DNA of 64,000 nucleotides, taken from NCBI RefSeq assembly GCF_000513275.1, contig NZ_CBVJ010000129.1, positions 1 through 64,000 of the forward strand. The letters are read 5' to 3'. Within the stretch, counting starts at the first letter, position 1; every line of letters starts with the position of its first letter. The notes beneath the pieces are model-generated. The model worked only from the letters and a program-made list of their open reading frames with translations. It was not told the origin of the DNA and did no database searches. The DNA comes from Paenibacillus gorillae. Its GTDB lineage: Bacteria; Bacillota; Bacilli; Paenibacillales; Paenibacillaceae. A program made the position numbers and the translations under genes. Shown here in pieces: positions 1 to 8,344 of the stretch.

Positions 1-147
1 CACATTTGCATTTTGAAGCGATAAATCGCCGAAAAATCGGCCTCCCACATGTACTTTTGCATTTTGATCCGCTGATTGCTCCAGCCAATGGCAGCCTGAA
101 CTCACAAAGCATGATCGCCATTCCTTTTCGGACAAGACTAAAACCAA
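1..147. other. Intergenic segment at window start
   Basis: No convincing gene is seen here. The block holds two imperfect copies of a TTTGCATTTTGA motif about 50 bases apart (near 5 and 54), each followed by a similar short tract. The upstream neighbour lies outside the window, so this may be the 3' flank of another gene. Confidence 0.4.
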
Positions 148-185
148 GGGAGGAGCTTATGACAAGCTCCTCCCTCTTTTTTGTA
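148..185 (+). terminator. Intrinsic terminator
   Basis: An 11-bp perfect stem (GGGAGGAGCTT / AAGCTCCTCCC) with a 5-base loop is followed by a T-rich tract. It probably ends a plus-strand transcript entering from the left and isolates the two-component operon at 299. Confidence 0.85.
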
Positions 186-298
186 TATTTTTAAAGCCCA
201 AGCCGTACCGGGGTATTGCAGATCATCTTACAGTATCGAATAATGAAGAAAGCATGAGAATAGTTGTAGCTGGATAAAAAGACGGGAGGAACTGTCAC

Positions 299-979
299 GT
301 GAAATATGACTGTTTGATTGTAGATGACGAGGAGGTCCTCTCCCAAAGCACCTGCGAGTATTTCAATCTATTTGGTGTGAATACAGCATGGGTCGCCGAT
401 TCGACGGCGTGTATGAATTTTTTCCGAGAAAATTCTGCAGAAGTTATTTTACTCGATATCAACTTAGGCAGCTCCTCGGGCTTCGACCTGTGCAAAAGAC
501 TTCGCGAAACGATCAGCGTTCCCATTCTGTTCATAAGCGCCCGCACAAGCGATGACGATATGCTGCTCGCCTTGAACATTGGCGGGGATGATTATATTAA
601 AAAACCATATTCCCTCTCCGTGCTATTGGCCAAGGTAAAAGCCGTCCTAAAGCGGTATCAGGCTCAGGATGGGAAATCGGTCATTTCCGGGGGAATCAAA
701 ATCGATTATGAGTTAAGGCGGGTATTTGTCCAAGGGAAGGAAATCACACTCAAGTCTATGGAGTATAAGCTACTGACCTATCTGGTTGAGAATAAAAACC
801 GTATCATTTCCAAGGATGAGATCTTCAGAAAGGTGTGGGAGGATTATGTTGCCGGAGACAATACGTTAAACGTTCATATCCGTCGCCTGCGTGAGAAAAT
901 TGAAGTAAATCCGAATGAGCCACGATACATCAAAACGGTATGGGGTACGGGCTACGTATTCGAAGAGGACAAGCAATGA
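299..979 (+). CDS. OmpR/PhoB-family response regulator
   Basis: This is a 226-residue two-domain regulator. The N-terminal receiver domain begins with the LIVDDEE acidic pocket, has the phospho-acceptor Asp in LLDINLG and the conserved Lys in IKKPYS. The C-terminal winged helix ends in the family hallmark RYIKTVWGTGYVFE. A GTG start is chosen because GGGAGGA lies 8 bases before it. The stop overlaps the kinase start by ATGA, so the two are translationally coupled. The next genes encode an ABC exporter, a layout usual for cell-envelope or peptide-stress sensing systems; the actual signal is not visible. Confidence 0.93.
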   Translation: MKYDCLIVDDEEVLSQSTCEYFNLFGVNTAWVADSTACMNFFRENSAEVILLDINLGSSSGFDLCKRLRETISVPILFISARTSDDDMLLALNIGGDDYIKKPYSLSVLLAKVKAVLKRYQAQDGKSVISGGIKIDYELRRVFVQGKEITLKSMEYKLLTYLVENKNRIISKDEIFRKVWEDYVAGDNTLNVHIRRLREKIEVNPNEPRYIKTVWGTGYVFEEDKQ

Positions 980-2247
980 AGATCAAGCCGCTGCTTGTGT
1001 TTGCTCTGGCTCTTCTTGCCGTTGGGATTCTTTTCCTCCTGTACCTGCTTCGCACGGCGCCGGTTGCGCAGCTGAACCCCGTTCAAGCTAATGATATCGT
1101 CAAAACAGTATCGGATAACTGGCTGCAGGTGCTCGATACAGCAAGCTTACCGGAATTCCCTTATGAATTGGAATATGCCGTAGTCGATTTAAAAAGTCAA
1201 CTGATCGCCGCCACCCGGAATGGACAATATGAAAGCTTCAATCATGCGATCCGCAACAGAGACACGCTTGTGGACATCGAGAAAGACGGTCAGATTTTAG
1301 GAAAAGTCGTCTTTTATAACGATACAGCCGCCCTATGGAAATCCTATCGAACGACTCTGGTCATTGCCTGCACGAGCTTTCTAGTCCTATTACTAGCAAT
1401 CTCTATCAGTTATGCTGCCTATTTGAACCATACCATCCTCCGCCCATTTCAGAAGATGAGAAGGTTTGCCGGCAACATTGCCGCAGGAAATTTGGATGTT
1501 CCGTTAGCAATCGACCGGTCCAATATTTTCGGCGTGTTTACCGAGAGCTTTGACATCATGCGGGAACAATTGCACCTTGCTCGAGAAAGTGAACGAAAAG
1601 CCAATCAAAGCAAAAAAGAGCTTGTTGCCTCATTAAGCCACGATATTAAGACGCCGCTTGCCTCCATAAAAGCAGTATCTGAGCTCATGCTTGTGACTGC
1701 CGGGAACGAGCGATCTGCGGAACAGCTGCGAACAATCGGAATGAAAGCCGACCAAATCGAGACCCTATTAACGAATCTGTTCCACGCGACCATGAAAGAG
1801 CTTCAGGAGCTAACGGTGACGGTTGCTGAGATGCCAAGCAAAGCGCTTCCGGACTTAATTAGAAATGCAGATTATGAATCGCGGGTAATACCCTACCATA
1901 TACCGGATTGCGTTATATTGGCCGATGCTCCAAGGCTGCAGCAGGTGCTCGACAATCTGATCAGCAACTCCTATAAGTATGCGGGAACGGCAATTGCGAT
2001 CAGCTCGTCTTTCGACGATGGCTTTCTCGTCTTAGAGATTACTGATTATGGAGACGGTGTCCCCTTCGAGGAGCTCCCTCTTTTGCCCAACAAATATTAT
2101 CGCGGGAAAAATGCAGACGGTATAAGCGGTTACGGCCTTGGGCTGTACATCAGCAGTTATTTGACGGAGAAAATGTTAGGTGAGCTCCATGTTAAAAAGC
2201 AGACGGACGGCTTCACCGTTATCCTAATGCTGCGCCTCGCGGAGTAA
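976..2247 (+). CDS. Membrane sensor histidine kinase
   Basis: About 423 residues, starting at the ATG that overlaps the regulator stop; an ATG 36 bases further upstream lies inside the regulator gene and is less likely. TM1 is near residues 5-26, followed by an extracytoplasmic loop of about 100 residues, TM2 near 126-150, and a HAMP linker. The H-box is ASLSHDIKTPL (His near 221), the N-box NLISNSYKYAG, then DYGDGVP and GYGLGLYIS of the ATP lid. The sizeable external loop argues against the intramembrane-sensing BceS class. It probably phosphorylates the preceding regulator. Confidence 0.93.
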   Translation: MKIKPLLVFALALLAVGILFLLYLLRTAPVAQLNPVQANDIVKTVSDNWLQVLDTASLPEFPYELEYAVVDLKSQLIAATRNGQYESFNHAIRNRDTLVDIEKDGQILGKVVFYNDTAALWKSYRTTLVIACTSFLVLLLAISISYAAYLNHTILRPFQKMRRFAGNIAAGNLDVPLAIDRSNIFGVFTESFDIMREQLHLARESERKANQSKKELVASLSHDIKTPLASIKAVSELMLVTAGNERSAEQLRTIGMKADQIETLLTNLFHATMKELQELTVTVAEMPSKALPDLIRNADYESRVIPYHIPDCVILADAPRLQQVLDNLISNSYKYAGTAIAISSSFDDGFLVLEITDYGDGVPFEELPLLPNKYYRGKNADGISGYGLGLYISSYLTEKMLGELHVKKQTDGFTVILMLRLAE

Positions 2248-2319
2248 ATTCGATATCGTTACCGATTTAAGAATTGGTTAAGGAACCGGCAAAGACCCAT
2301 TAAGAAAGGGCGTGACATA

Positions 2320-2352
2320 ATGAGGCTGTACAGGATACAGTCTCATTTTTTA
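2320..2352 (+). terminator. Terminator between kinase and ABC genes
   Basis: An 11-bp stem with one G-T pair (ATGAGGCTGTA / TACAGTCTCAT) is followed by TTTTTTA. It lies just ahead of the GGAGGGT ribosome binding site of the ABC ATPase gene, so the ABC genes either depend on read-through or are controlled at this point. Confidence 0.75.
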
Positions 2353-2372
2353 TTGGCTTAGGAGGGTCATAC

Positions 2373-3131
2373 ATGCAAAAAGCTATTTTATCGACAAAGA
2401 AGCTGTGCAAAACGTTTTCCACTGGTGGAAACCAGCAGCATGTTCTGAAAAATCTGGACGTTGAAATCGCCGGCGGCGACTTTACCGTTATTATGGGGTC
2501 CTCCGGGGCCGGAAAATCGACGCTGCTCTATGCGCTCTCCGGCATGGATAAGCCGACGCTGGGTGAAATCTATTTCGGCGATCAAGAGATATCGAAGCTC
2601 TCCAACGACAAGCTTGCCGTATTTCGGCGGAATCACTGCGGCTTTGTTTTTCAGCAAATCTATCTCATGGACAATATGAGCATTCTGGATAATATCATAG
2701 CAAGCGGCCTGCTGGTCACTAAAAACCATAAGGCGGTCGTCCAACGGGCAAAACAGCTGCTGCAGCGGTTAAATCTCGATGAAATGATGTGGCGCAAATT
2801 TCCGGCGCAGGTTTCGGGAGGCGAAGCGCAGCGGGCGGCTATCGTTCGCGCATTAATCAACAGTCCGGAAATTCTGTTTGCAGATGAGCCGACAGGCGCG
2901 CTTAATTCAGCCGCCGGGAAAGCGGTTCTCGACACGCTGACCGAACTGAACGAGCAGGGTCAAAGCATAATAATGGTCACCCATGATTTGAAATCGGCAA
3001 GGCGGGGCAACCTCATTATTTACCTGCGGGACGGTGTCGTATGCGGCGAATGCCAGCTGGGCAAGTATGTAAGCGGCGATAGGGAACGGCATGAGAAGCT
3101 AAGTTCGTTTTTGAATGAAATGGGGTGGTAG
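2373..3131 (+). CDS. ABC exporter ATP-binding protein (MacB/LolD-like)
   Basis: A 252-residue nucleotide-binding subunit. Walker A is GSSGAGKST (about residues 43-51), the Q-loop lies in FVFQQIYLMDNM, the signature is VSGGEAQRAAI and Walker B plus catalytic Glu is ILFADEPTGAL, followed by the H-loop VTHDLK. This sequence style is that of MacB/BceA-type transporters partnered with FtsX-like permeases, and the next gene is such a permease. The likely role is export or detoxification of a peptide or lipid-linked compound, controlled by the upstream two-component system. Confidence 0.92.
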   Translation: MQKAILSTKKLCKTFSTGGNQQHVLKNLDVEIAGGDFTVIMGSSGAGKSTLLYALSGMDKPTLGEIYFGDQEISKLSNDKLAVFRRNHCGFVFQQIYLMDNMSILDNIIASGLLVTKNHKAVVQRAKQLLQRLNLDEMMWRKFPAQVSGGEAQRAAIVRALINSPEILFADEPTGALNSAAGKAVLDTLTELNEQGQSIIMVTHDLKSARRGNLIIYLRDGVVCGECQLGKYVSGDRERHEKLSSFLNEMGW

Positions 3132-3132
3132 C

Positions 3133-5481
3133 ATGCGGAAGATTACAATGCTTGCTGCTGCAAATATCCATAAAAACAAAAGTCAGGCAGGGAGCCTGCT
3201 GCTCTTTGTCCTGATCGCGGTTCTGTTTCTGAATGTAGGCTTAGTGCTGCTGTTTAACTTTGACCCCTTTTTCGATAAACGGGCCGAGCTGCATCATGCC
3301 CCTCATCTCACTATTCTGCAAAAAGCCGAATATACCCAAGAGGAGCAGCTGGACTGGCTGAAGCGTTATTCTGGCGTCAACGAGACGGAAAAGCTGGCTG
3401 TATTAGCGGATTACGGCGAATACTTTATGCACGAATCTAAGAACGTTGCCGCCGTTATTTTTCAAAATGCCAACGACAGCTCGGCGATGAACAAAGCTAC
3501 GCTCGTTGGCAAGTCGCTGCCTCTCGAAGAGAACGGTATTTATGTGCCTTACATTATGAAGGTTGCTGGCGATTATCGTCTCGGTGATGACTACCGGCTG
3601 AATTTTGACGGGCAAGAGCTGCATTTCACCATCGCCGGCTTCACCGAAGAAATGACCTTCGGCGCTTTAATGAGTGATTTATACCGGTTCTATGTGCCGG
3701 ACAAAGCCTTCGCAACATTTTCCGCCCAGTTTCCGGATAGCCAAAGCTATCTGCAGACGGCACGGATGGAAAAGAGCAGTATGGGCCTGCAAGCGCAGCT
3801 GGATTATGAGAAATCTTTTTACCATACTGAGGAAATGAAAAATGTATCTTCGCCCTTTGTGTTTGCCCTTAGCTATAATGCGGCAAAAGAGGCACGGTCT
3901 ACGGTCTCTATCACTGCCCTGCTAATTACAGCCTTTGCGCTAATCATACTGATCGTCAGCCTCATTGTTATCCACTTTGGCATTGTGAACAACATTGATG
4001 AGGGCATGACCAACATCGGAGCTTTGAAGGCGATTGGCTATAGAAACAGTCAGATTATGCTTTCCATCGTCTTGCAATTCACAGGCATCGCCTTCGTTGG
4101 CGGCCTGATTGGGATTGCTGCATCACAGCTCATGCTGCCTGTACTGGCGAACCTTATGGAGTCTCAATCGGCATTGATCTGGAAGCCCGGTCTGGATACT
4201 GCATTAGCGTTCAAATCTTTGCTGTTTATCATTCTGTTGGTGCTGGCCGTATCCTTGTGGGCGGTAAAACGTATTTTCAAGCTTCATCCTCTAATCGCTT
4301 TGCGCGGCGGACTGCACACGCACAGCTTCAAGCGAAACACGTTTTTGCTTGAGAAAACACAAGGCCCCTTGCCATTTATTCTGGCTATGAAGCAGCTTAT
4401 GCAAAGCAAGAAGCAGGCGGTAATGGTTATCGTGATTATCGCGGCAATGTCTTTTGCTTCGGTTGCCGGGATGTCCATTTATTATAATGTTGGCGTTAAA
4501 CCGGATGTTTTTCTTTCGATGATTGCGGGCGAGAATGCCGATGCTGCCTTTGTTCTAAAGGACCGAAGCCGCACCGATGATGTTGTACAGTATCTGCAAC
4601 AGCGGCCAGAGGTACGCAAGGCATTCGGTTATCAGCATATTTCACTACTTTCGGAAAATATCGATGTCTCCGGCTTCATTACGAAGGATTTCGAGCAGCG
4701 CGAGGTTAATATGCTGTTCGAGGGGCGTTACCCTAAGCATGACAATGAGGTTGCCGTTGGCTACACCTTTGCTGCGTCCACTGGCAAGAAAATCGGCGAC
4801 GCGGTAATGGTGAATGCGGGCGGGCAGGAAAAAGAGTTTATCATCACCGGCTTCATTCAAAGCATGAGCAGCGGCGGCCTTAATATGATGATGACTTATG
4901 ACGGTATTCTTACAATTAAACCGGATTTCACCTTTGATCAAATTTGTGTTTATCTCGCAGCGGGCACGGATACGACTATATTTCTTCAAAGTGTAAAAGC
5001 GGCAGAAGGCAATATTTTTAGCTATGCCGTGAACACAAAGGAGCTGATCCGTACACAATTTAGCCAGATTGGCGATATTTTTGCCGTTGTTGCCGCGGGA
5101 ATGCTTGCTGTCACGATGCTGGTGGTGCTGCTGATTCTGTACATGGTCATTAAGACTATGATTCTCCGCAAAAAGCGTGAGCTCGGGTTACAGAAAGCCT
5201 TAGGCTTTACCACCTTTCAGTTGATGAATCAAACCGCGCTTCATTATACGCCGATTATTCTAATTGGAACGATCCTCGGCAGTTCAGGCGGATATTTCGG
5301 CTTAAATCCGATATTATCTTTGTTTATGCGCGGTGCGGGTATTGTCAAAACCAACCTGCCTGCTCCGACTGCGTGGACCATTATCACATGTGTCGCACTA
5401 ACTGCTTTAGCTTATCTGGTGTCGATGCTGATCGCTTGGCGGATACGCAAAATTTCGCCTTATTCGTTGATTAGTGAGTAA
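3133..5481 (+). CDS. FtsX-type ABC transporter permease
   Basis: A permease of about 782 residues. One N-terminal TM segment (about 20-40) precedes a large external domain, then a first FtsX core with three TM helices, a central TM helix opening a second external domain, and a C-terminal FtsX core. The conserved cores read NIGALKAIGYRNSQI and ELGLQKALGFTTFQL. The preferred start is the ATG at 3133, with GGGGTGG just before it; an ATG 18 bases upstream overlaps the ATPase gene. It forms the exporter with the preceding ATPase. Confidence 0.92.
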   Translation: MRKITMLAAANIHKNKSQAGSLLLFVLIAVLFLNVGLVLLFNFDPFFDKRAELHHAPHLTILQKAEYTQEEQLDWLKRYSGVNETEKLAVLADYGEYFMHESKNVAAVIFQNANDSSAMNKATLVGKSLPLEENGIYVPYIMKVAGDYRLGDDYRLNFDGQELHFTIAGFTEEMTFGALMSDLYRFYVPDKAFATFSAQFPDSQSYLQTARMEKSSMGLQAQLDYEKSFYHTEEMKNVSSPFVFALSYNAAKEARSTVSITALLITAFALIILIVSLIVIHFGIVNNIDEGMTNIGALKAIGYRNSQIMLSIVLQFTGIAFVGGLIGIAASQLMLPVLANLMESQSALIWKPGLDTALAFKSLLFIILLVLAVSLWAVKRIFKLHPLIALRGGLHTHSFKRNTFLLEKTQGPLPFILAMKQLMQSKKQAVMVIVIIAAMSFASVAGMSIYYNVGVKPDVFLSMIAGENADAAFVLKDRSRTDDVVQYLQQRPEVRKAFGYQHISLLSENIDVSGFITKDFEQREVNMLFEGRYPKHDNEVAVGYTFAASTGKKIGDAVMVNAGGQEKEFIITGFIQSMSSGGLNMMMTYDGILTIKPDFTFDQICVYLAAGTDTTIFLQSVKAAEGNIFSYAVNTKELIRTQFSQIGDIFAVVAAGMLAVTMLVVLLILYMVIKTMILRKKRELGLQKALGFTTFQLMNQTALHYTPIILIGTILGSSGGYFGLNPILSLFMRGAGIVKTNLPAPTAWTIITCVALTALAYLVSMLIAWRIRKISPYSLISE

Positions 5482-5490
5482 TATTAATCG

Positions 5491-5541
5491 AAAAAATAGT
5501 CTAAGGGCCATCCGTTGCCAGATGGCCCTTAGACTATTTTT
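5491..5541. terminator. Bidirectional terminator
   Basis: A 21-bp perfect stem whose arms end in A and T runs lies between converging genes (permease on plus, AraC regulator on minus) and can serve both. The arms contain the AAGGGCCATC core also seen in terminators near 13.16 and 33.22 kb. Confidence 0.9.
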
Positions 5542-5557
5542 GTGGGATGAGCAGACC

Positions 5558-6436
5558 TTACCGGACTTTCTTAACCGGTATCCAATACTCGATTGCAACT
5601 TCTTCTGTCATGACCTGCTTTTCTACACCAATTTGAATGTCTGGTCCAACTTGTATAGTAGGACCCTCTATCTGTTCATACCCAGAGTGGGGGAACCATT
5701 CTCCGTAAATTTGCTGCCATTTCTCTGGCTCCCACGGAACCTTGATATCGATTACGACCCAAGTCGCAGCCGGTATAAGCAAGCTAGTAAACTTGTCCAG
5801 ACTTGGCTCTGTTGAAGCAACGGCTAAATAATAATCGTAATCCCCTTTTGTCCGTCCAGCCCCTTCTCCAACATTCACATGAGCTATTCCGAACGGTTCT
5901 GCATTATTCAGAGATTTCAGTTCAGTATAAGTGTCATGATCCAATGACTGCCACAGCTGTTCGACACCGGGATGCTCGCCCATTTCAACAGGTGTAACCC
6001 GGTTTGTGATCCCGATCACTTGAAACGCTTCCTTGCTCTCAATTCTAAATTTCATCGGTTCGCCTCCTCCAATCGTTAGACGAAAGGTCATTGGAGGATA
6101 TATTTTCAACGACTGATTCGTTGCTCTCATTTCCGTAGGTGTCATCCCGTGCTGCATTTGGAACGCGCGTGTAAAAGCATCAGGCGAATGGTACCCATAC
6201 TTTACTGCAACATCAATTACTTTCATAGTACGGTTCTGCAGTTCAAGTGCAGCAAGCGTTAGACGTCTGCGGCGAATATACTCTTGAAGCGGAATGCCTG
6301 CCAAGTAGGCGAACATTCTTTTGAAATGATACACCGAGCAATACGCACGTCTTGCTAACTCTTGCTCATCCACTTCATTCTCCAAGTTCTGTTCGATATA
6401 GGCTAATGCCCTATTCAAATTTTCAAGCATATTCAT
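5558..6436 (-). CDS. AraC-family regulator with GyrI-like effector domain
   Basis: About 292 residues. The N-terminal 100 residues carry two AraC helix-turn-helix motifs (ELARRAYCSVYHFKRMFAY and the GYHSPDAFTRAFQMQHGMTP signature). Residues from about 130 onward form a GyrI/BmrR-type ligand-binding domain (YYLAVAST, a conserved Trp-rich EPEKWQQIYGEWFPHSGYE block). Such proteins are transcriptional activators that bind amphipathic drugs or small molecules. The ATG at 6436 is chosen because GGGAGG lies 8 bases upstream; a GTG further upstream has no ribosome binding site. Confidence 0.9.
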   Translation of the reverse strand: MNMLENLNRALAYIEQNLENEVDEQELARRAYCSVYHFKRMFAYLAGIPLQEYIRRRRLTLAALELQNRTMKVIDVAVKYGYHSPDAFTRAFQMQHGMTPTEMRATNQSLKIYPPMTFRLTIGGGEPMKFRIESKEAFQVIGITNRVTPVEMGEHPGVEQLWQSLDHDTYTELKSLNNAEPFGIAHVNVGEGAGRTKGDYDYYLAVASTEPSLDKFTSLLIPAATWVVIDIKVPWEPEKWQQIYGEWFPHSGYEQIEGPTIQVGPDIQIGVEKQVMTEEVAIEYWIPVKKVR

Positions 6437-6577
6437 TCCAATGACCTCCCTTCTCACTCAGACTAGCAGGATATATCGCTTAGCATCCGACTTATTCCGT
6501 TCAACTATTGCAGGGGTGTTCCACAAAACAATCTACTGAAAATTTCTCTTTCGCACAAGTATGGCATTGTCCTAAAC

Positions 6578-6606
6578 AAAAAGAAGAACGCCACAAAGCT
6601 CGTTCT
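6578..6606 (-). terminator. Weak terminator after the HPr kinase gene
   Basis: Read on the minus strand, an AGAACG/CGTTCT stem with a loop of about 10 bases is followed by TTCTTTTTG. It sits just past the HPr kinase stop codon. Confidence 0.55.
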
Positions 6607-6625
6607 CCTTACAATTTGCTTGCAA

Positions 6626-7543
6626 TCACTGCTGCATGCCGTCTTCGACTCGTTTCATAAACTCATCAACGGCACTGTAGCCGTGCTGCTTCAAATACCA
6701 GTTATTCGCCGCTGCTTCGATTAATCCGGCCACATCACGCCCCGGTTGAAGCTGGATTTCGATATGCGGGATTTGAACGCCGAGATATTCCGTGTACTGT
6801 GGAATGACCTCCAGCTCGTTGTTCAGCGAATTTTCCTGCCAAGGGGAAAGCTCGATATCGAGTACAATTCGCGTCTCATCTTGGAATGCTCTGCGGCCGT
6901 ACTGGCGTACGACATTGATCAACCCTACGCTGCGCAGGGCAAGAAACTCACGAGCCGTCACGTTATGTGTGCCCAGAAGGGTAGCCGGACCGAGCTTCTT
7001 AAGTACGACAATATCGTCCGCGACAAATCGATGTCCTCTTCGGATAAGCGTATGGGCCGTTTCACTTTTGCCAATTCCGGATTTGCCCCGCAGCAGAATG
7101 CCGATGCCGGAGACATTTACGCATACGCCGTGAATCGACACTTCCGGCGCCAGAGCTTTGACCAAATAGCCGTCCAGCTTGGCAATAAACTCCGTCGTCT
7201 TCTCTGGTGTACGCAATAACGGTATGCCCTCCTGTTCGCAGAACAGCGTCAGATAAGGAATTTCCTGCTGTCCCGACGTCACAATAAAGCATGGCGGATG
7301 ATATTTCACGATGTTTCCGATGTGAAGCAAACGCTCCTCTACCGTCAGCGTCAGCAAATAGTTGATTTCCTTGCGTCCCAGCACTTGCACCCGTTCCATA
7401 GGAAAAAAATCGAAGTACCCGACAAACTCGAGTCCGGGTCTATGCGTTCGCGGACGGGAGATCACGCGATCCATTCGTTCCGATCCTGCCAGCACTTCCA
7501 ATTGAAACACCTCGGTTAACTGTTTCACGGTAATTGTTTTCAT
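6626..7543 (-). CDS. hprK: HPr kinase/phosphorylase, divergent
   Basis: About 305 residues. HprK/P phosphorylates and dephosphorylates Ser46 of HPr and drives CcpA-mediated carbon catabolite repression. The family landmarks are present: HGVCVNVSGIGILLRG, the P-loop GKSGIGKSE and the paired acids in HRFVADDIVVL. The C-terminal signature is unusual: it reads QPGRD where most family members have RPGRN. The gene stands alone here, without the usual lgt neighbour, so it may be a second copy. The ATG at 7543 follows AAAGGGGA by a good distance; start codons further upstream lack one. Confidence 0.85.
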   Translation of the reverse strand: MKTITVKQLTEVFQLEVLAGSERMDRVISRPRTHRPGLEFVGYFDFFPMERVQVLGRKEINYLLTLTVEERLLHIGNIVKYHPPCFIVTSGQQEIPYLTLFCEQEGIPLLRTPEKTTEFIAKLDGYLVKALAPEVSIHGVCVNVSGIGILLRGKSGIGKSETAHTLIRRGHRFVADDIVVLKKLGPATLLGTHNVTAREFLALRSVGLINVVRQYGRRAFQDETRIVLDIELSPWQENSLNNELEVIPQYTEYLGVQIPHIEIQLQPGRDVAGLIEAAANNWYLKQHGYSAVDEFMKRVEDGMQQ

Positions 7544-7589
7544 ACCTTCTCCCCTTTCTGCAGAGCGCACCCCTATTCGTCACATTTAC

Positions 7590-7649
7590 AAAAAAAACAT
7601 AAACACGCCTCTGAAGCAAGGCCGTCAGATTGACTTCCTGACGGCCTTG
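7590..7649 (-). promoter_or_regulatory. Hairpin leader upstream of hprK (possible attenuator)
   Basis: A perfect 12-bp stem (CAAGGCCGTCAG at 7617-7628 with its complement at 7638-7649) is flanked by outer arms AAAACATAA/TTATGTTTT. On the minus strand it is followed by eight T residues (7597-7590), about 45 bases before the hprK start. No other minus-strand gene precedes it, so it may terminate hprK transcripts early. Confidence 0.5.
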
Positions 7650-7737
7650 TTGTCGTTATGTTTTCAGCCAAAAAATCACCCGTTCGAAATGCTGATGAAT
7701 CCGCGTTATTACGCAATAAACACGGAATTCTTGTCTA

Positions 7738-7765
7738 CTTATATTACCATAAATCCGGGCTTCAA
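7738..7765 (-). promoter_or_regulatory. Putative sigma-A promoter for hprK
   Basis: On the minus strand TTGAAG (7765-7760) and TATAAG (7743-7738) are separated by 16 bases. A transcript from here would have a leader of roughly 190 bases that includes the hairpin at 7617-7649. Confidence 0.45.
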
Positions 7766-7852
7766 ATGCGGGTAAACTATAGGGAAATCAGCTTGTATCA
7801 AGGAGTACTATTCAGCACCGCAAATAAAATAACCGTTCCCAAAAAATTTTGC

Positions 7853-7881
7853 TTGCTCATTAAACTTTATCCTGCTATTAT
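7853..7881 (+). promoter_or_regulatory. Putative sigma-A promoter for the polyamine operon leader
   Basis: TTGCTC (7853-7858) and TATTAT (7876-7881) are spaced by 17 bases. Transcription from here would give a leader of about 450 bases before the carboxynorspermidine genes. The span 7890-8150 holds no gene I can support; a TGGCAAC/GTTGCC hairpin lies near 8000. Confidence 0.45.
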
Positions 7882-8150
7882 ACAGAGGTATGATTTTGGA
7901 AAGCTAATATTCAGTCATGTAGGATCTTTCCAAGCAGATAATCTTTGACCACTTCCACCAAGAAGTTAAGGCCATACGGACAGCCGGGTCAAATGCCGAT
8001 TGGCAACTTTCGTTGCCTTATTGATTGAGTTAAAAGCTCAAATTTTATAAGTTGGTTACTTTACAACCAGTGCATATGCACGTCAACTTGTGAAACGGTC
8101 AATAAGAGTGGTAAAAGTAATTATTTGCTATATAGACTCTGATCCTAACA

Positions 8151-8294
8151 TGATATTTGAATATTTAAAGGCTTCTCCATGAAACGATGCGTTTTATGGC
8201 GGACTGGCGAGCACGTATGTCCAGTCATGTCTTTTAATAATTTAAATATCAAGCAAGTGTGATGCGCATGAGGCGTGTTTCGCTTGCTTTTTTT
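8151..8294 (+). promoter_or_regulatory. Structured 5' leader with terminator (riboswitch-like)
   Basis: An 8-bp closing stem TGATATTT/AAATATCA (8151-8158, 8244-8251) encloses two hairpins: CCATGAAAC/GTTTTATGG (8177-8185, 8191-8199) and GACTGG/CCAGTC (8202-8207, 8221-8226). Directly after comes a terminator hairpin with AAGCAAG/CTTGCTT arms and a run of Ts ending at 8294, about 50 bases before the start codon. The order three-way junction, terminator, gene is that of a transcriptional riboswitch or attenuator. I do not recognise the family; polyamine sensing is only inferred from the genes below. Confidence 0.6.
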
Positions 8295-8344
8295 GTTACC
8301 GTTTTGCATAAAAAAATACTTTATTTGGATGAGGAGATTGAAAA

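Noticed and set aside
6..194. 62-codon plus-strand frame at the window start
   Set aside because: It runs through an intrinsic terminator, has no ribosome binding site and no coding-like composition.
299..5481. BceRS-BceAB bacitracin-type module
   Set aside because: The kinase has an external loop of about 100 residues and a HAMP domain, and the permease has two external domains, unlike BceS/BceB.
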